Assembly: GCA_016721005.1 (NCBI GenBank)
Contig: JADKJM010000019.1
Location: 682,001 to 746,000 of the forward strand
Length of the DNA stretch: 64,000 bases
From: Flavobacteriales bacterium
GTDB taxonomy: Bacteria; Bacteroidota; Bacteroidia; Flavobacteriales_F; PHOS-HE28
Direction of reading: 5' to 3'
The first letter of the stretch is position 1, and each line of letters opens with the position of its first letter. This document shows positions 1-8,586 of this stretch, piece after piece. The notes under the pieces were generated by a model that saw only the letters and a program-made list of their open reading frames with translations, did no database searches and had not been told where the DNA came from. Made by a program: the position numbers and the translations under genes.

Positions 1-195
1 GCCCCATGGGTGACAAGATAGAAAGCGCTTGAGGGTGAGCCAGCCGCCGCGCAAGGCACCATGCCTGCGAAGAGCGAGCAGACCGTATTCGGAGCAGGTG
101 GGTGTATAACGGCACGAACCGGGCAGCAATGGCGAGATCGCGTATCGGTACATCTGCACCAACCCGATCAACGGCCACGCGAGGATCCTACCCAT
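1..195 (-). CDS. yidD: membrane protein insertion efficiency factor YidD (partial)
   Basis: The first 65 codons are present and the 3' end runs off the window. The translation carries the family signature: a short hydrophobic start, then SPLLPGSCRYTPTCSEYGLL with the paired Cys, then the conserved Lys-Arg-Phe-Leu and Cys-His-Pro segment near the window edge. YidD is a small amphipathic protein at the inner membrane that helps YidC-dependent insertion of membrane proteins. Its ATG (193-195) overlaps the end of rnpA by 8 bp. The order rnpA-yidD is widely conserved in bacteria, which supports the call. Confidence 0.92.
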   Translation of the reverse strand, partial: MGRILAWPLIGLVQMYRYAISPLLPGSCRYTPTCSEYGLLALRRHGALRGGWLTLKRFLSCHPWG

Positions 196-595
196 GCTGT
201 TGCATCCAACGTTCCAATGCCCGTGTTATTTTCATTTCGGTCTCGGCGAGGGTGATGGGGGTCTTGCCGCGGAAGATGAACAGCCACGCACATTGCTTGC
301 CGGAAGTGGTGAGTTGGGCGTGGAAGCGATGCTTGTTGTGACGGTATGCCTCGCGCATCAATCGTTTCATCCGATTGCGATGTACAGCCAGCGGCATATT
401 CCGCTTCGGCACCGCGAAGGCGATCTGTGCCGGAACGGCTGCGGGAAGCGGCATGATCTTGCCGGTCAGTTTGAACGGGGCTTCATGAACAGTGCGTCCG
501 GTGGTCACGACCTCCTGTACACGCAAGCGACCGCGAAGACGTTCTTCTTTGCTGAAGGTATGGCGCTCCACGTCCGGCGGTGGTTTGGTCGTCAT
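188..595 (-). CDS. rnpA: ribonuclease P protein component
   Basis: Protein subunit of RNase P, which helps the RNA subunit remove 5' leaders from pre-tRNA. The sequence shows the N-terminal FSKEERLRG segment and the diagnostic RNRMKRLMREAYR helix (RNxxKR motif). The 135-aa length from ATG 595 is usual for the family. An upstream GTG at 628 overlaps the hemD stop codon as GTGA and would add 11 residues; ATG 595 is preferred because family members begin shortly before the FSKEERL segment. The gene lies in a compact run DUF4271-hemD-rnpA-yidD. Confidence 0.93.
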   Translation of the reverse strand: MTTKPPPDVERHTFSKEERLRGRLRVQEVVTTGRTVHEAPFKLTGKIMPLPAAVPAQIAFAVPKRNMPLAVHRNRMKRLMREAYRHNKHRFHAQLTTSGKQCAWLFIFRGKTPITLAETEMKITRALERWMQQHG

Positions 596-624
596 GATCG
601 GTTCGCCGGATCGACGTACCGTGA

Positions 625-1374
625 TCACTTCTTCTTCGCCTCGCGCTTGATGAAGAGCTCCATGGCCCCGGTCATGCTCGGCGCTTCGGGCAACGGTGCT
701 TCCAGATCCAAACGGAAACCATTGTCACGCACGGATTTCGCGGTGGTGGGTCCGAAAGCGGCGATGATGATCCCGTTCTGCTTGAACTTCGGGAAGTTCT
801 TCTTCAAACTCTCGATCCCGCCAGGGCTGAAGAAGACCAGCATATCATAGCTGAGGTTCTTCAAGCTGCTGAGGTCGCTTGCCACGGTGCGATAGAACAC
901 CGCGTTGGTGTATTTCACACCAGCCTTGTCCAAGAGGTTGGGTATCTCCCTTTTCTGGATGTCGCTGCACGGCACAAGGAAGCGTTCGTCCTTGTGCTTC
1001 TTGATCACATCCATCAGGTCCAGGAAGGTCTGCTTGCCGATGAAGACCTTCCGTTTTCGATAGACGATGTACTTCTGCACGTAGTACGCCACTGACTCCG
1101 ATACGCAGAAGTACTTCATGCTCTCCGGCACCGTGAGCCGCAACTCCTTGCACATCCGGAAGAAGTGATCCACGGCATTCCGGCTCGTGAGCACGATCGC
1201 CGAATGATCCATGATGTTGATCCGCTCCTGCCGGAAATCCTGCCCGGGCACCGCTTCCACATTGATGAATGCGTGGAAGTCGATCTTCAGGTTGTACTTC
1301 CGGGCCAACTCATGATAGGGCGACTTCTCGTCCGTGGGAGCTGGCTGCGACACGAGGATGGTCTTGATCTTCAA
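625..1374 (-). CDS. hemD: uroporphyrinogen-III synthase, TTG start
   Basis: Cyclises hydroxymethylbilane to uroporphyrinogen III in tetrapyrrole synthesis. Family features are the start KTILVSQPAPT, the central FTSRNAVDHF-like segment (here LTSRNAVDHFF) and the late VFFSPGGIESL and AAFGPTTAKSV segments. The product is 249 aa, normal for HemD. No ATG exists near the N-terminus. The start chosen is TTG at 1374, placed where family members begin and 11 nt after the DUF4271 stop. The longer open frame upstream overlaps DUF4271 and has no family similarity. Pairing of DUF4271 with hemD is common in Bacteroidota. Confidence 0.9.
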   Translation of the reverse strand: MKIKTILVSQPAPTDEKSPYHELARKYNLKIDFHAFINVEAVPGQDFRQERINIMDHSAIVLTSRNAVDHFFRMCKELRLTVPESMKYFCVSESVAYYVQKYIVYRKRKVFIGKQTFLDLMDVIKKHKDERFLVPCSDIQKREIPNLLDKAGVKYTNAVFYRTVASDLSSLKNLSYDMLVFFSPGGIESLKKNFPKFKQNGIIIAAFGPTTAKSVRDNGFRLDLEAPLPEAPSMTGAMELFIKREAKKK

Positions 1375-1385
1375 GGCCGGTCGGC

Positions 1386-2060
1386 TTAAGTGGGAGAGGT
1401 CGGGTGGATCGTGAACCAGAGACCGTTGATCGCGAGTAACAACGGCGCGATCTCGGAGGCGCAAAGGTAAATGATTATGTAGCCCAGCGGGACCCCCTGA
1501 CCCACTCCGATCCAAGCGCCTCGCAGCCAACGGTAGAGAAGTTGCAGGCCAACGATGATCGTTCCGGCGAGCAGTAGACCCTCGCGCCATTCAGGTTTGT
1601 ACGCGATCAACGCCACGATCGGGAAGAGTGCGATGCCCATGGATGCGAACAACAGAGTGCCCGAATAGAGGTACTCATTCGTTCCGCCATCGCTCCGGGT
1701 CAACAAGGAAACGATGCCCAGGAGCACGCCTTGTGCAGCAAGCAGCAACACGATACCGATCAAGAGGATGTAGTACGACGGGGGATGCTGTATGCCCTGC
1801 CATTTCGCTGCCTGCCAGAGGAAAAGGGAGACCACAATAGCCGACACCGCCAATAACCCAAGGACACTCCGGTCGCGCAGATCCACCTCCTCGCGCAAGG
1901 TCTGCTTGCCGATGCGCATGCGGAATACGGATTGTCGGAGTACGCGCCATTTACGTGGTGACCCCACGTTGATCGTGGCCAGCACGAGCAGGCATCCGAT
2001 CAATACCCAGGTGATCCAATCCGCGGACAATGGATCGCTTGCGCGTGGCAATCCCTCCAT
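1386..2060 (-). CDS. DUF4271 domain-containing membrane protein
   Basis: A 224-aa integral membrane protein with about seven hydrophobic segments separated by short basic loops. The middle and C-terminal part (from LLYRWLRGAW to a final membrane pair) matches the Bacteroidota-specific DUF4271 family as I know it. The function is unknown. Its position directly before hemD is the usual one in Bacteroidota, and translational spacing suggests co-transcription. The ATG at 2060 was chosen because a TATTTTCG box lies 5 nt upstream on this strand, which predicts an mRNA with almost no leader. An in-frame upstream start at 2201 would overlap the divergent acyl-CoA dehydrogenase gene. Confidence 0.82.
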   Translation of the reverse strand: MEGLPRASDPLSADWITWVLIGCLLVLATINVGSPRKWRVLRQSVFRMRIGKQTLREEVDLRDRSVLGLLAVSAIVVSLFLWQAAKWQGIQHPPSYYILLIGIVLLLAAQGVLLGIVSLLTRSDGGTNEYLYSGTLLFASMGIALFPIVALIAYKPEWREGLLLAGTIIVGLQLLYRWLRGAWIGVGQGVPLGYIIIYLCASEIAPLLLAINGLWFTIHPTSPT

Positions 2061-2065
2061 GGCCG

Positions 2066-2073
2066 CGAAAATA
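2066..2073 (-). promoter_or_regulatory. putative -7 box TATTTTCG for DUF4271-hemD-rnpA-yidD
   Basis: This is one base away from the Bacteroidota TAnnTTTG consensus and lies 5 nt before the ATG at 2060. A start point 4-5 nt downstream of the box would coincide with the start codon. Confidence 0.45.
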
Positions 2074-2104
2074 GCCGTGTGGGAAGCACCCGGGCCGGGT
2101 ATTC

Positions 2105-2112
2105 TAATTTCG
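2105..2112 (+). promoter_or_regulatory. putative -7 box TAATTTCG for the acyl-CoA dehydrogenase
   Basis: Divergent from the box at 2066-2073 and of the same TAnnTTCG form. It leaves a leader of about 20 nt before ATG 2139. No clear -33 TTG is seen at the expected distance. Confidence 0.4.
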
Positions 2113-2138
2113 CCGCCCCGGAACAGCCGGACGAACCT

Positions 2139-3353
2139 ATGAGCACCAGCACTGCCGCCCCGAAAAAAGCCGCCACGGACCTCTATCAGAGCCACGACCA
2201 TTATTTGGTGGATGAGTTACTCACGGAGGAGCACAAACTGATCCGCGATACTGCGCGGAAGTATGTGAGCAAGCACTTGAAGCCGATCATTGAAGAGAGC
2301 TTCGAGAACGCAGAGTTCCATCCGGAGATCATCCCGGGTCTCGCCGAGATCGGTGCGTTCGGGCCGATGGTGCCGACCGAATACGGGGGTATGGGTCTGG
2401 ACCAGATCAGCTATGGGCTGATCATGCAGGAGATCGAGCGTGTGGATAGTGGACTGCGCAGTCTGTGTAGTGTGCAAGGCTCGCTGGTGATGTACCCGAT
2501 CTGGAAATATGGCAGCGAGGAACAGAAGAAGAAGTGGTTGCCACTTCTAGCGCAAGGGAAGAAGATCGGTTGTTTCGGATTGACCGAACCCGATCACGGA
2601 AGCAACCCAAGCGGCATGGTGACGACGTTCCAGGACAAGGGCGACCACTATCTCCTGAACGGTGCCAAGATGTGGATCAGCAACAGCCCGATCGCGGACA
2701 TCGCCGTGGTGTGGGCGAAGGCGGAGAACACGGAAGGAAGGATCCATGGATTGATCGTGGAGCGCGGAATGGAAGGATTCACCACACCCACCACGCACGG
2801 TAAGCTTTCACTTCGCGCCAGTCCCACCGGAGAACTGGTGTTCGACAATGTGAAAGTCCCGAAGGCCAACTTGCTGCCGAACAAGAGCGGGCTTGGTGCG
2901 CCGCTCGGCTGCTTGGACAGCGCGCGTTATGGCATCGCTTGGGGCACGCTCGGCGTGGCCATGGAGTGCTACGATACCGCACTTCGGTACTCCAAACAAC
3001 GCATCCAGTTCGGCAAGCCCATCGGAGGGTTCCAACTGACACAGAAGAAGCTCGCCGAGATGATCACGGAGATCACCAAAGCACAACTGCTCACATGGCG
3101 CTTGGGTGTGTTGCGCAATGAAGGCCGTGCGACTACGGCGCAGATCAGCATGGCGAAGCGGAACAACGTACACCTGGCGTTGACCGTGGCGCGCGAGGCG
3201 CGGCAGATCCTGGGCGGCATGGGGATCACGAACGAGTACCCGATCATGCGCCACATGATGAACCTGGAAAGTGTGGTGACCTATGAAGGCACGCACGATA
3301 TCCACCTGTTGATCACCGGTGCCGAGGTGACCGGCATCCCGGCGTTCAAATAG
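2139..3353 (+). CDS. gcdH: glutaryl-CoA dehydrogenase-like acyl-CoA dehydrogenase
   Basis: A 404-aa FAD flavoenzyme. Glutaryl-CoA dehydrogenases oxidise and decarboxylate glutaryl-CoA to crotonyl-CoA in lysine and tryptophan breakdown. Diagnostic segments are VQGSLVMYPIWKYGSEEQ preceded by an Arg (LRSLCSVQ, equivalent to the substrate-binding Arg94 of the human enzyme), CFGLTEPDHGSNPSGM (flavin contact), SARYGIAWG, and the C-terminal YEGTHDIH with the catalytic Glu. These fit GcdH better than short- or medium-chain enzymes. ATG 2139 gives the normal N-terminus. It is transcribed alone, divergently from DUF4271 and convergently with the gene ending at 3357. Confidence 0.88.
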   Translation: MSTSTAAPKKAATDLYQSHDHYLVDELLTEEHKLIRDTARKYVSKHLKPIIEESFENAEFHPEIIPGLAEIGAFGPMVPTEYGGMGLDQISYGLIMQEIERVDSGLRSLCSVQGSLVMYPIWKYGSEEQKKKWLPLLAQGKKIGCFGLTEPDHGSNPSGMVTTFQDKGDHYLLNGAKMWISNSPIADIAVVWAKAENTEGRIHGLIVERGMEGFTTPTTHGKLSLRASPTGELVFDNVKVPKANLLPNKSGLGAPLGCLDSARYGIAWGTLGVAMECYDTALRYSKQRIQFGKPIGGFQLTQKKLAEMITEITKAQLLTWRLGVLRNEGRATTAQISMAKRNNVHLALTVAREARQILGGMGITNEYPIMRHMMNLESVVTYEGTHDIHLLITGAEVTGIPAFK

Positions 3354-3356
3354 GAT

Positions 3357-3770
3357 TCACACTTCCGTTACCCGCTCCGCCAAGGATGCCTTGAGCCACT
3401 TCAGCGCTTCAGGGGTCGCATCGAATACGCACACGGGAAAGATCTGAGGGTACCAGTTGAAGTAGAACTTCGACACACTGTGCATTTGCGCGCCCTCCGC
3501 CACGATCGCCAACGCGTGGATCAGACGCTTATTCCGTTGCCCGGTGAAGTGATCGACGTTCGTAGCGGATGGGTCCACCGGGACCTCAAATGGGATCACC
3601 ACCATGACCGCGCAGGGTTCCTTTCCGCACAATTTGTCGCGCACCTTGGCGACAACTCGAAGCGTTGCGGAGTCGAACCGAGCCGTGGAGTGGAATCGTT
3701 GTTCCAACAACTGCGGGGCAAGGAAGGTGAACGTACAATGGTCAGTGGTGGTCGTGACGGGTTGCTCCAT
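3357..3770 (-). CDS. small STAS/SpoIIAA-like protein (DUF7793-like)
   Basis: A 137-aa soluble protein. The C-terminal half, in which a hydrophobic strand (RLIHALAIVAEG) leads to FYFNWYPQIFPVCVFDATPEALKWL, has the shape of the small Bacteroidota STAS/SpoIIAA-like proteins, whose last helix contains an EAL-W-L motif. The match is from memory of the fold pattern and is not strong. ATG 3770 gives a compact protein; an upstream start at 3821 is possible. It follows radA on the same strand with a gap of about 130 bp, so it may be read from the same transcript. Confidence 0.6.
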   Translation of the reverse strand: MEQPVTTTTDHCTFTFLAPQLLEQRFHSTARFDSATLRVVAKVRDKLCGKEPCAVMVVIPFEVPVDPSATNVDHFTGQRNKRLIHALAIVAEGAQMHSVSKFYFNWYPQIFPVCVFDATPEALKWLKASLAERVTEV

Positions 3771-3898
3771 TCGGTCGCCTTGTTGTCCTTCCACAGAGTG
3801 GTTCCCATCCACCCGGAACACGACGCAGGTTGGTGTCGATGACCGGTTGGGTCAATGACGTGACAGCTCGAAAATGGTTGGCTGGTCGATCCGATCCG

Positions 3899-5281
3899 TC
3901 AGCCGAAGAGTCGAGCGAGAACGTCCTCGACGCGCGCAACACTAACCACCTCGATCCCCTTCGTCGGCGCGAGGCCTTTTGTTCCCGCAGGAAGAATGAT
4001 CCGAGCAAAACCCAGCTTCGCCGCTTCTGCGATCCGCTGATCCGTGCGTGCCACCGGACGCACCTCGCCGGTAAGCCCCACTTCACCACACAGAGCGGTA
4101 TCCATGGGCACTGCGATATCCACGTTGCTGCTCAATACGGCACACACCACCGCAAGGTCCATAGCTGGTTCCTCCACACGAAAGCCACCAGCGAGATTGA
4201 GGAAGACATCCTTCTGGCCCAACCGGAAGCCGCATCGCTTTTCGAGGACGGCGAGCAACATGTTCAACCGGCGTAGATCGAATCCGGTCGAACTGCGCTG
4301 CGGGGTTCCATACACCGCACTGCTCACGAGCGCCTGTACTTCCACCAGAAGTGGGCGCATGCCTTCGAGCGTGGCCGCAACCACCACGCCACTGGGCCGT
4401 TCACGACGATCACCGAGCAGGACCTGGCTCGGATCCTCCACAATGTCCAATCCGCTCCCGCGCATTTCGTAGATGCCCAACTCATTGGTACTCCCGAAAC
4501 GGTTCTTCAATGGTCGCAGCAACCGGTACGCATGATCGCGATCGCCTTCGAACTGCAAGACGCAATCCACCATGTGTTCCAACACCTTCGGGCCAGCGAT
4601 CGCGCCATCCTTGGTGATGTGCCCGATGAGCACCATGGGGATCCCGGTGGCCTTGGCATAGCGCATCAGTTCAGCGGTGCATTCGCGCACCTGGCCTACG
4701 CTTCCGGGACTCGCCTCTAATGAGGCCGTATGCAGGGTCTGCACACTGTCGATCACCACCAATGCGGGACGAAGGCCTTCGATGTGCTTGAGGATGTTCT
4801 GCGTGTTCGTCTCCGTAAGGATGAAGCACTCGCTTGCGGAGATGGGAGCTTGACCATTGCTATTCTGCAAGCGCTCCGCACGCATCCGCACTTGGTGTTC
4901 GCTCTCTTCACCGGAAACATACAGGGTCTTGATGTGTGGATTCCGCAATGCGGTCTGAAGCAACAAGGTGCTTTTGCCGATGCCCGGCTCACCGCCGATC
5001 AACGTGATGCTGCCCGGAACAAGGCCACCGCCAAGAACCCGGGAAAGCTCGCTGTCGGTCAGTGGGATCCTCGGATCGTCCTGCTCAGGGATATCCGAAA
5101 TGGCGACGGGTGAGGGGGTCTTGGAGCGGGTGCTCGATGGCGCGCTTCGCTTTTCAACAACACGATCCAATATCTCTTCGACCAAGGTATTCCACGCTTG
5201 GCATTGTTTGCATTGCCCGAGCCATTGCGGATGGCTCGTTCCGCATTGCTGACAAACGAAATGGGAGCGGACCTTAGCCAC
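3899..5281 (-). CDS. radA: DNA repair protein RadA
   Basis: A 460-aa RecA-like ATPase that aids branch migration in recombinational repair. Domains in order: a C4 zinc finger (Cys10, Cys13, Cys24, Cys27), a RecA core with Walker A GEPGIGKST at 97-105, the RadA-specific KNRFG motif at 259-263, and a Lon-like C-terminal domain. The GTG at 5281 is the start; it overlaps the end of rfaE2 by 8 bp (stop at 5274-5276). The gene is the last of the tight chain panC - flippase-like protein - rfaE2 - radA. Confidence 0.95.
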   Translation of the reverse strand: MAKVRSHFVCQQCGTSHPQWLGQCKQCQAWNTLVEEILDRVVEKRSAPSSTRSKTPSPVAISDIPEQDDPRIPLTDSELSRVLGGGLVPGSITLIGGEPGIGKSTLLLQTALRNPHIKTLYVSGEESEHQVRMRAERLQNSNGQAPISASECFILTETNTQNILKHIEGLRPALVVIDSVQTLHTASLEASPGSVGQVRECTAELMRYAKATGIPMVLIGHITKDGAIAGPKVLEHMVDCVLQFEGDRDHAYRLLRPLKNRFGSTNELGIYEMRGSGLDIVEDPSQVLLGDRRERPSGVVVAATLEGMRPLLVEVQALVSSAVYGTPQRSSTGFDLRRLNMLLAVLEKRCGFRLGQKDVFLNLAGGFRVEEPAMDLAVVCAVLSSNVDIAVPMDTALCGEVGLTGEVRPVARTDQRIAEAAKLGFARIILPAGTKGLAPTKGIEVVSVARVEDVLARLFG

Positions 5282-5777
5282 GGCGGATCCTCTCCACAAG
5301 TGCAGTAGTGGAGAAACCATCCACGGTCTTCAGGCTCCGGACATCGCCGCCGTTCGCGCGCACAACCTTGGCGCCCACGATCCGATCCTCGGTCCAGTCA
5401 CCACCTTTCACGAGCACGTCGGGTGCAAGTGCGGTGATCAACTCAAGTGGGGTATCCTCCTCGAAGATCACCACGGCATCCACGAAGCGCAGTGCGGAAA
5501 GAACTTTCGCCCGGCTGTCCTGATCGTTCAACGGGCGGTCTGCACCCTTCTCCAATCGCTTCACACTGGTGTCGCTGTTCACGCCGATCACGAGGCGATC
5601 TCCCAAGGCCGCAGCCTCCTGGAGGTATTCGACATGACCGCGGTGCAGAATATCGAAGCATCCGTTGGTGAATACGATCCGATCGCCTTTCATCCGCCAG
5701 ATGTTGCATAGCCGTTCGGCGTTCACTCGATCCACGACACGTTTGTCCGTTACTATGGGTGCTTCAGCGGTACTCAT
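5274..5777 (-). CDS. rfaE2: D-glycero-beta-D-manno-heptose 1-phosphate adenylyltransferase
   Basis: A 167-aa nucleotidyltransferase that makes ADP-heptose for the lipopolysaccharide core. It corresponds to the adenylyltransferase half of HldE and stands alone here. The motif TNGCFDILHRGH (HxGH at 45-48) is the ATP-binding signature. DVLVKGGDWTED and a C-terminal GFSTTALVERI follow, as in RfaE2. The ATG overlaps the stop codon of the upstream membrane protein gene as ATGA, so translation is probably coupled. Confidence 0.93.
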   Translation of the reverse strand: MSTAEAPIVTDKRVVDRVNAERLCNIWRMKGDRIVFTNGCFDILHRGHVEYLQEAAALGDRLVIGVNSDTSVKRLEKGADRPLNDQDSRAKVLSALRFVDAVVIFEEDTPLELITALAPDVLVKGGDWTEDRIVGAKVVRANGGDVRSLKTVDGFSTTALVERIRRG

Positions 5778-6793
5778 GTGGAAGGAGTTCGTTTCAAGGC
5801 CGTCAAAAGTAACGAGACGCCACCCAGCACGATGATCATCACCATCTGCGCAGCCCACAGAAGCCAACCCATGGCGAGCGCATCAGGACGGAGCAAGCCA
5901 CCACCATCCGGAGCAGGCATGTACACCCCAACGATGAGTGCGACGAAAGCCGGGTATACCCCGATCCCGCCCTGTACCAGGATGATCCCGATCGCGCCGG
6001 CGATGAAGCCCGCCAGGATCCCTGCGAATGGTACGTCCACCATGCTCGGGAGGCAATAGAAGCCGACCTGGAACATCCCGAGGTAGGAAGCCCAGATCAG
6101 TAGGGTGTGCAGGATGAACAGTCCTTTCTTCCGGGTCAGGAAGACGGTGCGCAGGCCTTCCATGAAACCACGGATCAGATCCATGACCCTTGATCGCAGT
6201 GCCGGCCGGGTGACCAAGAGATACACCCCTGCGAGAAGAGCCAACGCCACGCCCAAAGCGATCCACAGACCCCAACCACCGCTGCTCTCCGCGCTCACTG
6301 TCTGCTCCGAGCGGAACTGTTCGATCCGCGTCCGGAAGAGGTCGAGTTTCTCCAGTTGCATGAGAACCGCAAGCACGCCGAGTAGTCCGAGCACGACCAT
6401 GTCCACCACGCGTTCCGCCATGATGGTACCGAAGCCCTTGTCAAAGGGCACCTGCTCCACCCTGTAAAGTGATGCAGCACGGCTTGCTTCCCCGGCCCGG
6501 GGAATGAACATGTTTACGAAGTAGCCGATCATCACAGCGTGGTAGCAATTCCAGAACCCGGGCTTGTGACCAAGTGGTTCCAGCAGGTAGCGCCACCGCC
6601 AACCACGACTGACGTGTGCGAACCATCCGATCACAATTGCAAGAGCCAGCCAGCCGAGATCAGCAGCACGGAACGCGGTGAACAGTTCAGCCCGCTGTGC
6701 TGTGCTCAGATCGCTGTACTGCTTGTGGATCAACCAGACACCGACCGCCAGTGGCACCAGGATCTTCAGCGCATTGACCAATGCCTTCTTCAT
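5774..6793 (-). CDS. lysylphosphatidylglycerol synthase TM-region / UPF0104 family flippase-like protein
   Basis: A 339-aa inner-membrane protein with about eight to nine hydrophobic segments. It contains the family blocks SRGWRWRYLLEPLG, the loop YFVNMFIPRAGEASRAASLYR (the PRAGE motif) and the late GGIGVYPAFVALIVGVY block. These mark the YbhN/AglD-type family related to the flippase half of MprF. The aminoacyl-transferase domain is absent, so the substrate is unknown. Start and stop overlap the neighbours as ATGA on both sides (panC upstream, rfaE2 downstream). Confidence 0.85.
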   Translation of the reverse strand: MKKALVNALKILVPLAVGVWLIHKQYSDLSTAQRAELFTAFRAADLGWLALAIVIGWFAHVSRGWRWRYLLEPLGHKPGFWNCYHAVMIGYFVNMFIPRAGEASRAASLYRVEQVPFDKGFGTIMAERVVDMVVLGLLGVLAVLMQLEKLDLFRTRIEQFRSEQTVSAESSGGWGLWIALGVALALLAGVYLLVTRPALRSRVMDLIRGFMEGLRTVFLTRKKGLFILHTLLIWASYLGMFQVGFYCLPSMVDVPFAGILAGFIAGAIGIILVQGGIGVYPAFVALIVGVYMPAPDGGGLLRPDALAMGWLLWAAQMVMIIVLGGVSLLLTALKRTPST

Positions 6794-7641
6794 GCTGGCC
6801 GGGTCAGGGTGATGTTGTCGATCAATCGCACCGGTCCTACTTGGGCTGCCACCAAAGCGATGGCTTCGGATAGGTCACCCCAGTCGGAAAGTGGGGCCAA
6901 TGTTTCCGGATGCGCGATGCCGAAGTAGTCCGGTATCACCCCGGAGGTATCCCTGAGCACGGCGGCCCCGACGTCGATGGTTGCGCTTACAGAGTTGGCC
7001 CACGCGGTGTCAGCCGCTGAACGGAGCGCACGGACCAACGCCAAAGCGGAGGAGCGATCGGAAGCATTCAGTCGCAAGTTCCTGGAACTCAGTGCCAATC
7101 CATCGGATTCTCGAACCGTTTGGCAAGCGATGATCCGCTCGGCCCACCGGTAGCGGTCGGCGACGGAGTGGAGGATGTGAAGCTGTTGACGGTCCTTTTC
7201 CCCGAAATAGGCGGAATCGGGACGAACGAAATGAAAAAGCCTTTCCACCACATTCACTACACCTTGAAAATGACCTGGCCTGGACGGCCCTTCCCAGAAC
7301 TCATCAAGACCACCCAGATCATATTGCGACGGGCTGAAACCCGCGAACAACTCCTCCTTGCGCGGAGAGAACAAGGCATCGCAACCGGCCTTCTCCAGCA
7401 TGGACCGGTCCTCCGTGGTTCGAACGGGGTAACGAGCCAGATCCGCAGCATCATTGAATTGTAGCGGGTTGATGAAGATGCTGCACACCACAACACCGTT
7501 CTCCGTACGCGCTCGACGAACCAGGTCCAAGTGGCCTTCATGCAAGGCGCCCATGGTCGGCACGAAGCCTATGGATCGACCAGCCAACCGCGACTGGGCG
7601 GACCATTCCACAGCGTGTTCCGGGGTGGTGAGGATCTTCAC
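6790..7641 (-). CDS. panC: pantothenate synthetase
   Basis: A 283-aa enzyme that joins pantoate and beta-alanine using ATP, the last step of pantothenate synthesis. Visible motifs are FVPTMGALHEGH (HxGH-like, about 27-37), FGEKDRQQL (KDxQQ) and SSRNLRL. The start is GTG 7641, because the family begins with a strand just before the first helix; the longer frame upstream runs through the divergent promoter. It leads the overlapping chain to the flippase-like gene. Adjacent divergent GT5, DUF4270 and glmS genes recur next to panC in Bacteroidota. Confidence 0.93.
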   Translation of the reverse strand: MKILTTPEHAVEWSAQSRLAGRSIGFVPTMGALHEGHLDLVRRARTENGVVVCSIFINPLQFNDAADLARYPVRTTEDRSMLEKAGCDALFSPRKEELFAGFSPSQYDLGGLDEFWEGPSRPGHFQGVVNVVERLFHFVRPDSAYFGEKDRQQLHILHSVADRYRWAERIIACQTVRESDGLALSSRNLRLNASDRSSALALVRALRSAADTAWANSVSATIDVGAAVLRDTSGVIPDYFGIAHPETLAPLSDWGDLSEAIALVAAQVGPVRLIDNITLTRPA

Positions 7642-7673
7642 GGAATAAGCCCTGTTGACGCGGCTTGAGCCGC

Positions 7674-7681
7674 CGAAACTA
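7674..7681 (-). promoter_or_regulatory. putative -7 box TAGTTTCG for panC
   Basis: A TAnnTTCG variant giving a leader of roughly 28 nt. The leader can fold a small hairpin from GCGGCT and AGCCGC (about 7658-7671). Confidence 0.4.
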
Positions 7682-7691
7682 GGCGCCCGCG

Positions 7692-7722
7692 TTGATGTTC
7701 CCCTGAAAAGTCTATATTTTTG
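7692..7722 (+). promoter_or_regulatory. Bacteroidota-type promoter (TTG, 20 bp, TATTTTTG)
   Basis: TTG at 7692-7694 and TATTTTTG at 7715-7722 match the -33 and -7 elements used by the Bacteroidota primary sigma factor. Transcription from here would give an 18-nt leader before ATG 7745. Confidence 0.65.
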
Positions 7723-7744
7723 TACCCGAATTCCCCCGCCCCAT

Positions 7745-8566
7745 ATGAGCTTGAAGAATGTGAAGGTGTTAACCATCTCCCAGTCCATTTCCCCTTTCAT
7801 GGACATTCCGGAGGAGATGGCCAAGGTGTCGCGTAACCTACCTCAGGGTATCCTGGATCGAGGCAATGAGATCCGGGTGTTCATGCCGAAATTCGGCTGC
7901 ATCAACGAGCGCAGGCATCAGTTGCATGAGGTCATCCGGCTGAGTGGGATGAACTTGATCATCAACGATACGGATCATGCCCTGCTGATCAAGGTGGCTA
8001 GTGTCCCTAGCGCCCGGATGCAGGTCTACTTCATCGACAACGAGGAGTACTTCAAGCGAAAAGCCTCTACATACACCCCGGACGGCGACTTCTACCCCGA
8101 CAACGACGAACGGGCGCTCTTCTTCGGTCGCGGGGTTCTGGAAACCGTAAGGAAATTGGGCTGGGTTCCGGATATCATCCATTGCCACGGCTGGATGACC
8201 GCGTTCGTTCCCCTGTACATCCGGCACTATTTCGCGGACGATCCGCACTTCGAGAATGCCAAGTTGGTGTTCAGTGTGTACGACCAGAAGTCGGAACCAT
8301 TGGACAAGGACATGGTGAAGAAGTTGGCCATGGAGGGCTTCGACAAGAACGTCTTGAAGAGCCTCGCCAAACCGACCACGGACGAACTGTACAAGTTCGG
8401 TATGGGCTTGAGCGATGCGGTCGTGAAGGCATCCCCCAAATTGAGCAAGGGATTGGAGTCGGCTGTGAAGTCGGTCGACAAGCCCACCTTGGCCTATCCA
8501 GGTGATGACCTGCTGGATGCGCACGCGGACTTCTACCACAGTGTGCTGGAAGCGGCCTTGGTGTGA
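7745..8566 (+). CDS. glycogen/starch synthase N-terminal domain protein (GT5-like, short form)
   Basis: A 273-aa protein with the N-terminal Rossmann domain of GT5 starch/glycogen synthases: an opening strand KVLTISQSISPF, VFMPKFGCINERRHQLHEV, and WVPDIIHCHGWMTAF. The usual KTGGL motif and the whole C-terminal ADP-binding domain are missing, so synthase activity is doubtful. Short forms like this next to panC are common in Bacteroidota and are often annotated as glycogen synthase. It has a strong promoter of its own and probably leads the operon with DUF4270 and glmS. Confidence 0.8.
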   Translation: MSLKNVKVLTISQSISPFMDIPEEMAKVSRNLPQGILDRGNEIRVFMPKFGCINERRHQLHEVIRLSGMNLIINDTDHALLIKVASVPSARMQVYFIDNEEYFKRKASTYTPDGDFYPDNDERALFFGRGVLETVRKLGWVPDIIHCHGWMTAFVPLYIRHYFADDPHFENAKLVFSVYDQKSEPLDKDMVKKLAMEGFDKNVLKSLAKPTTDELYKFGMGLSDAVVKASPKLSKGLESAVKSVDKPTLAYPGDDLLDAHADFYHSVLEAALV

Positions 8567-8586
8567 TCCCACAACGCCAACCGTCC

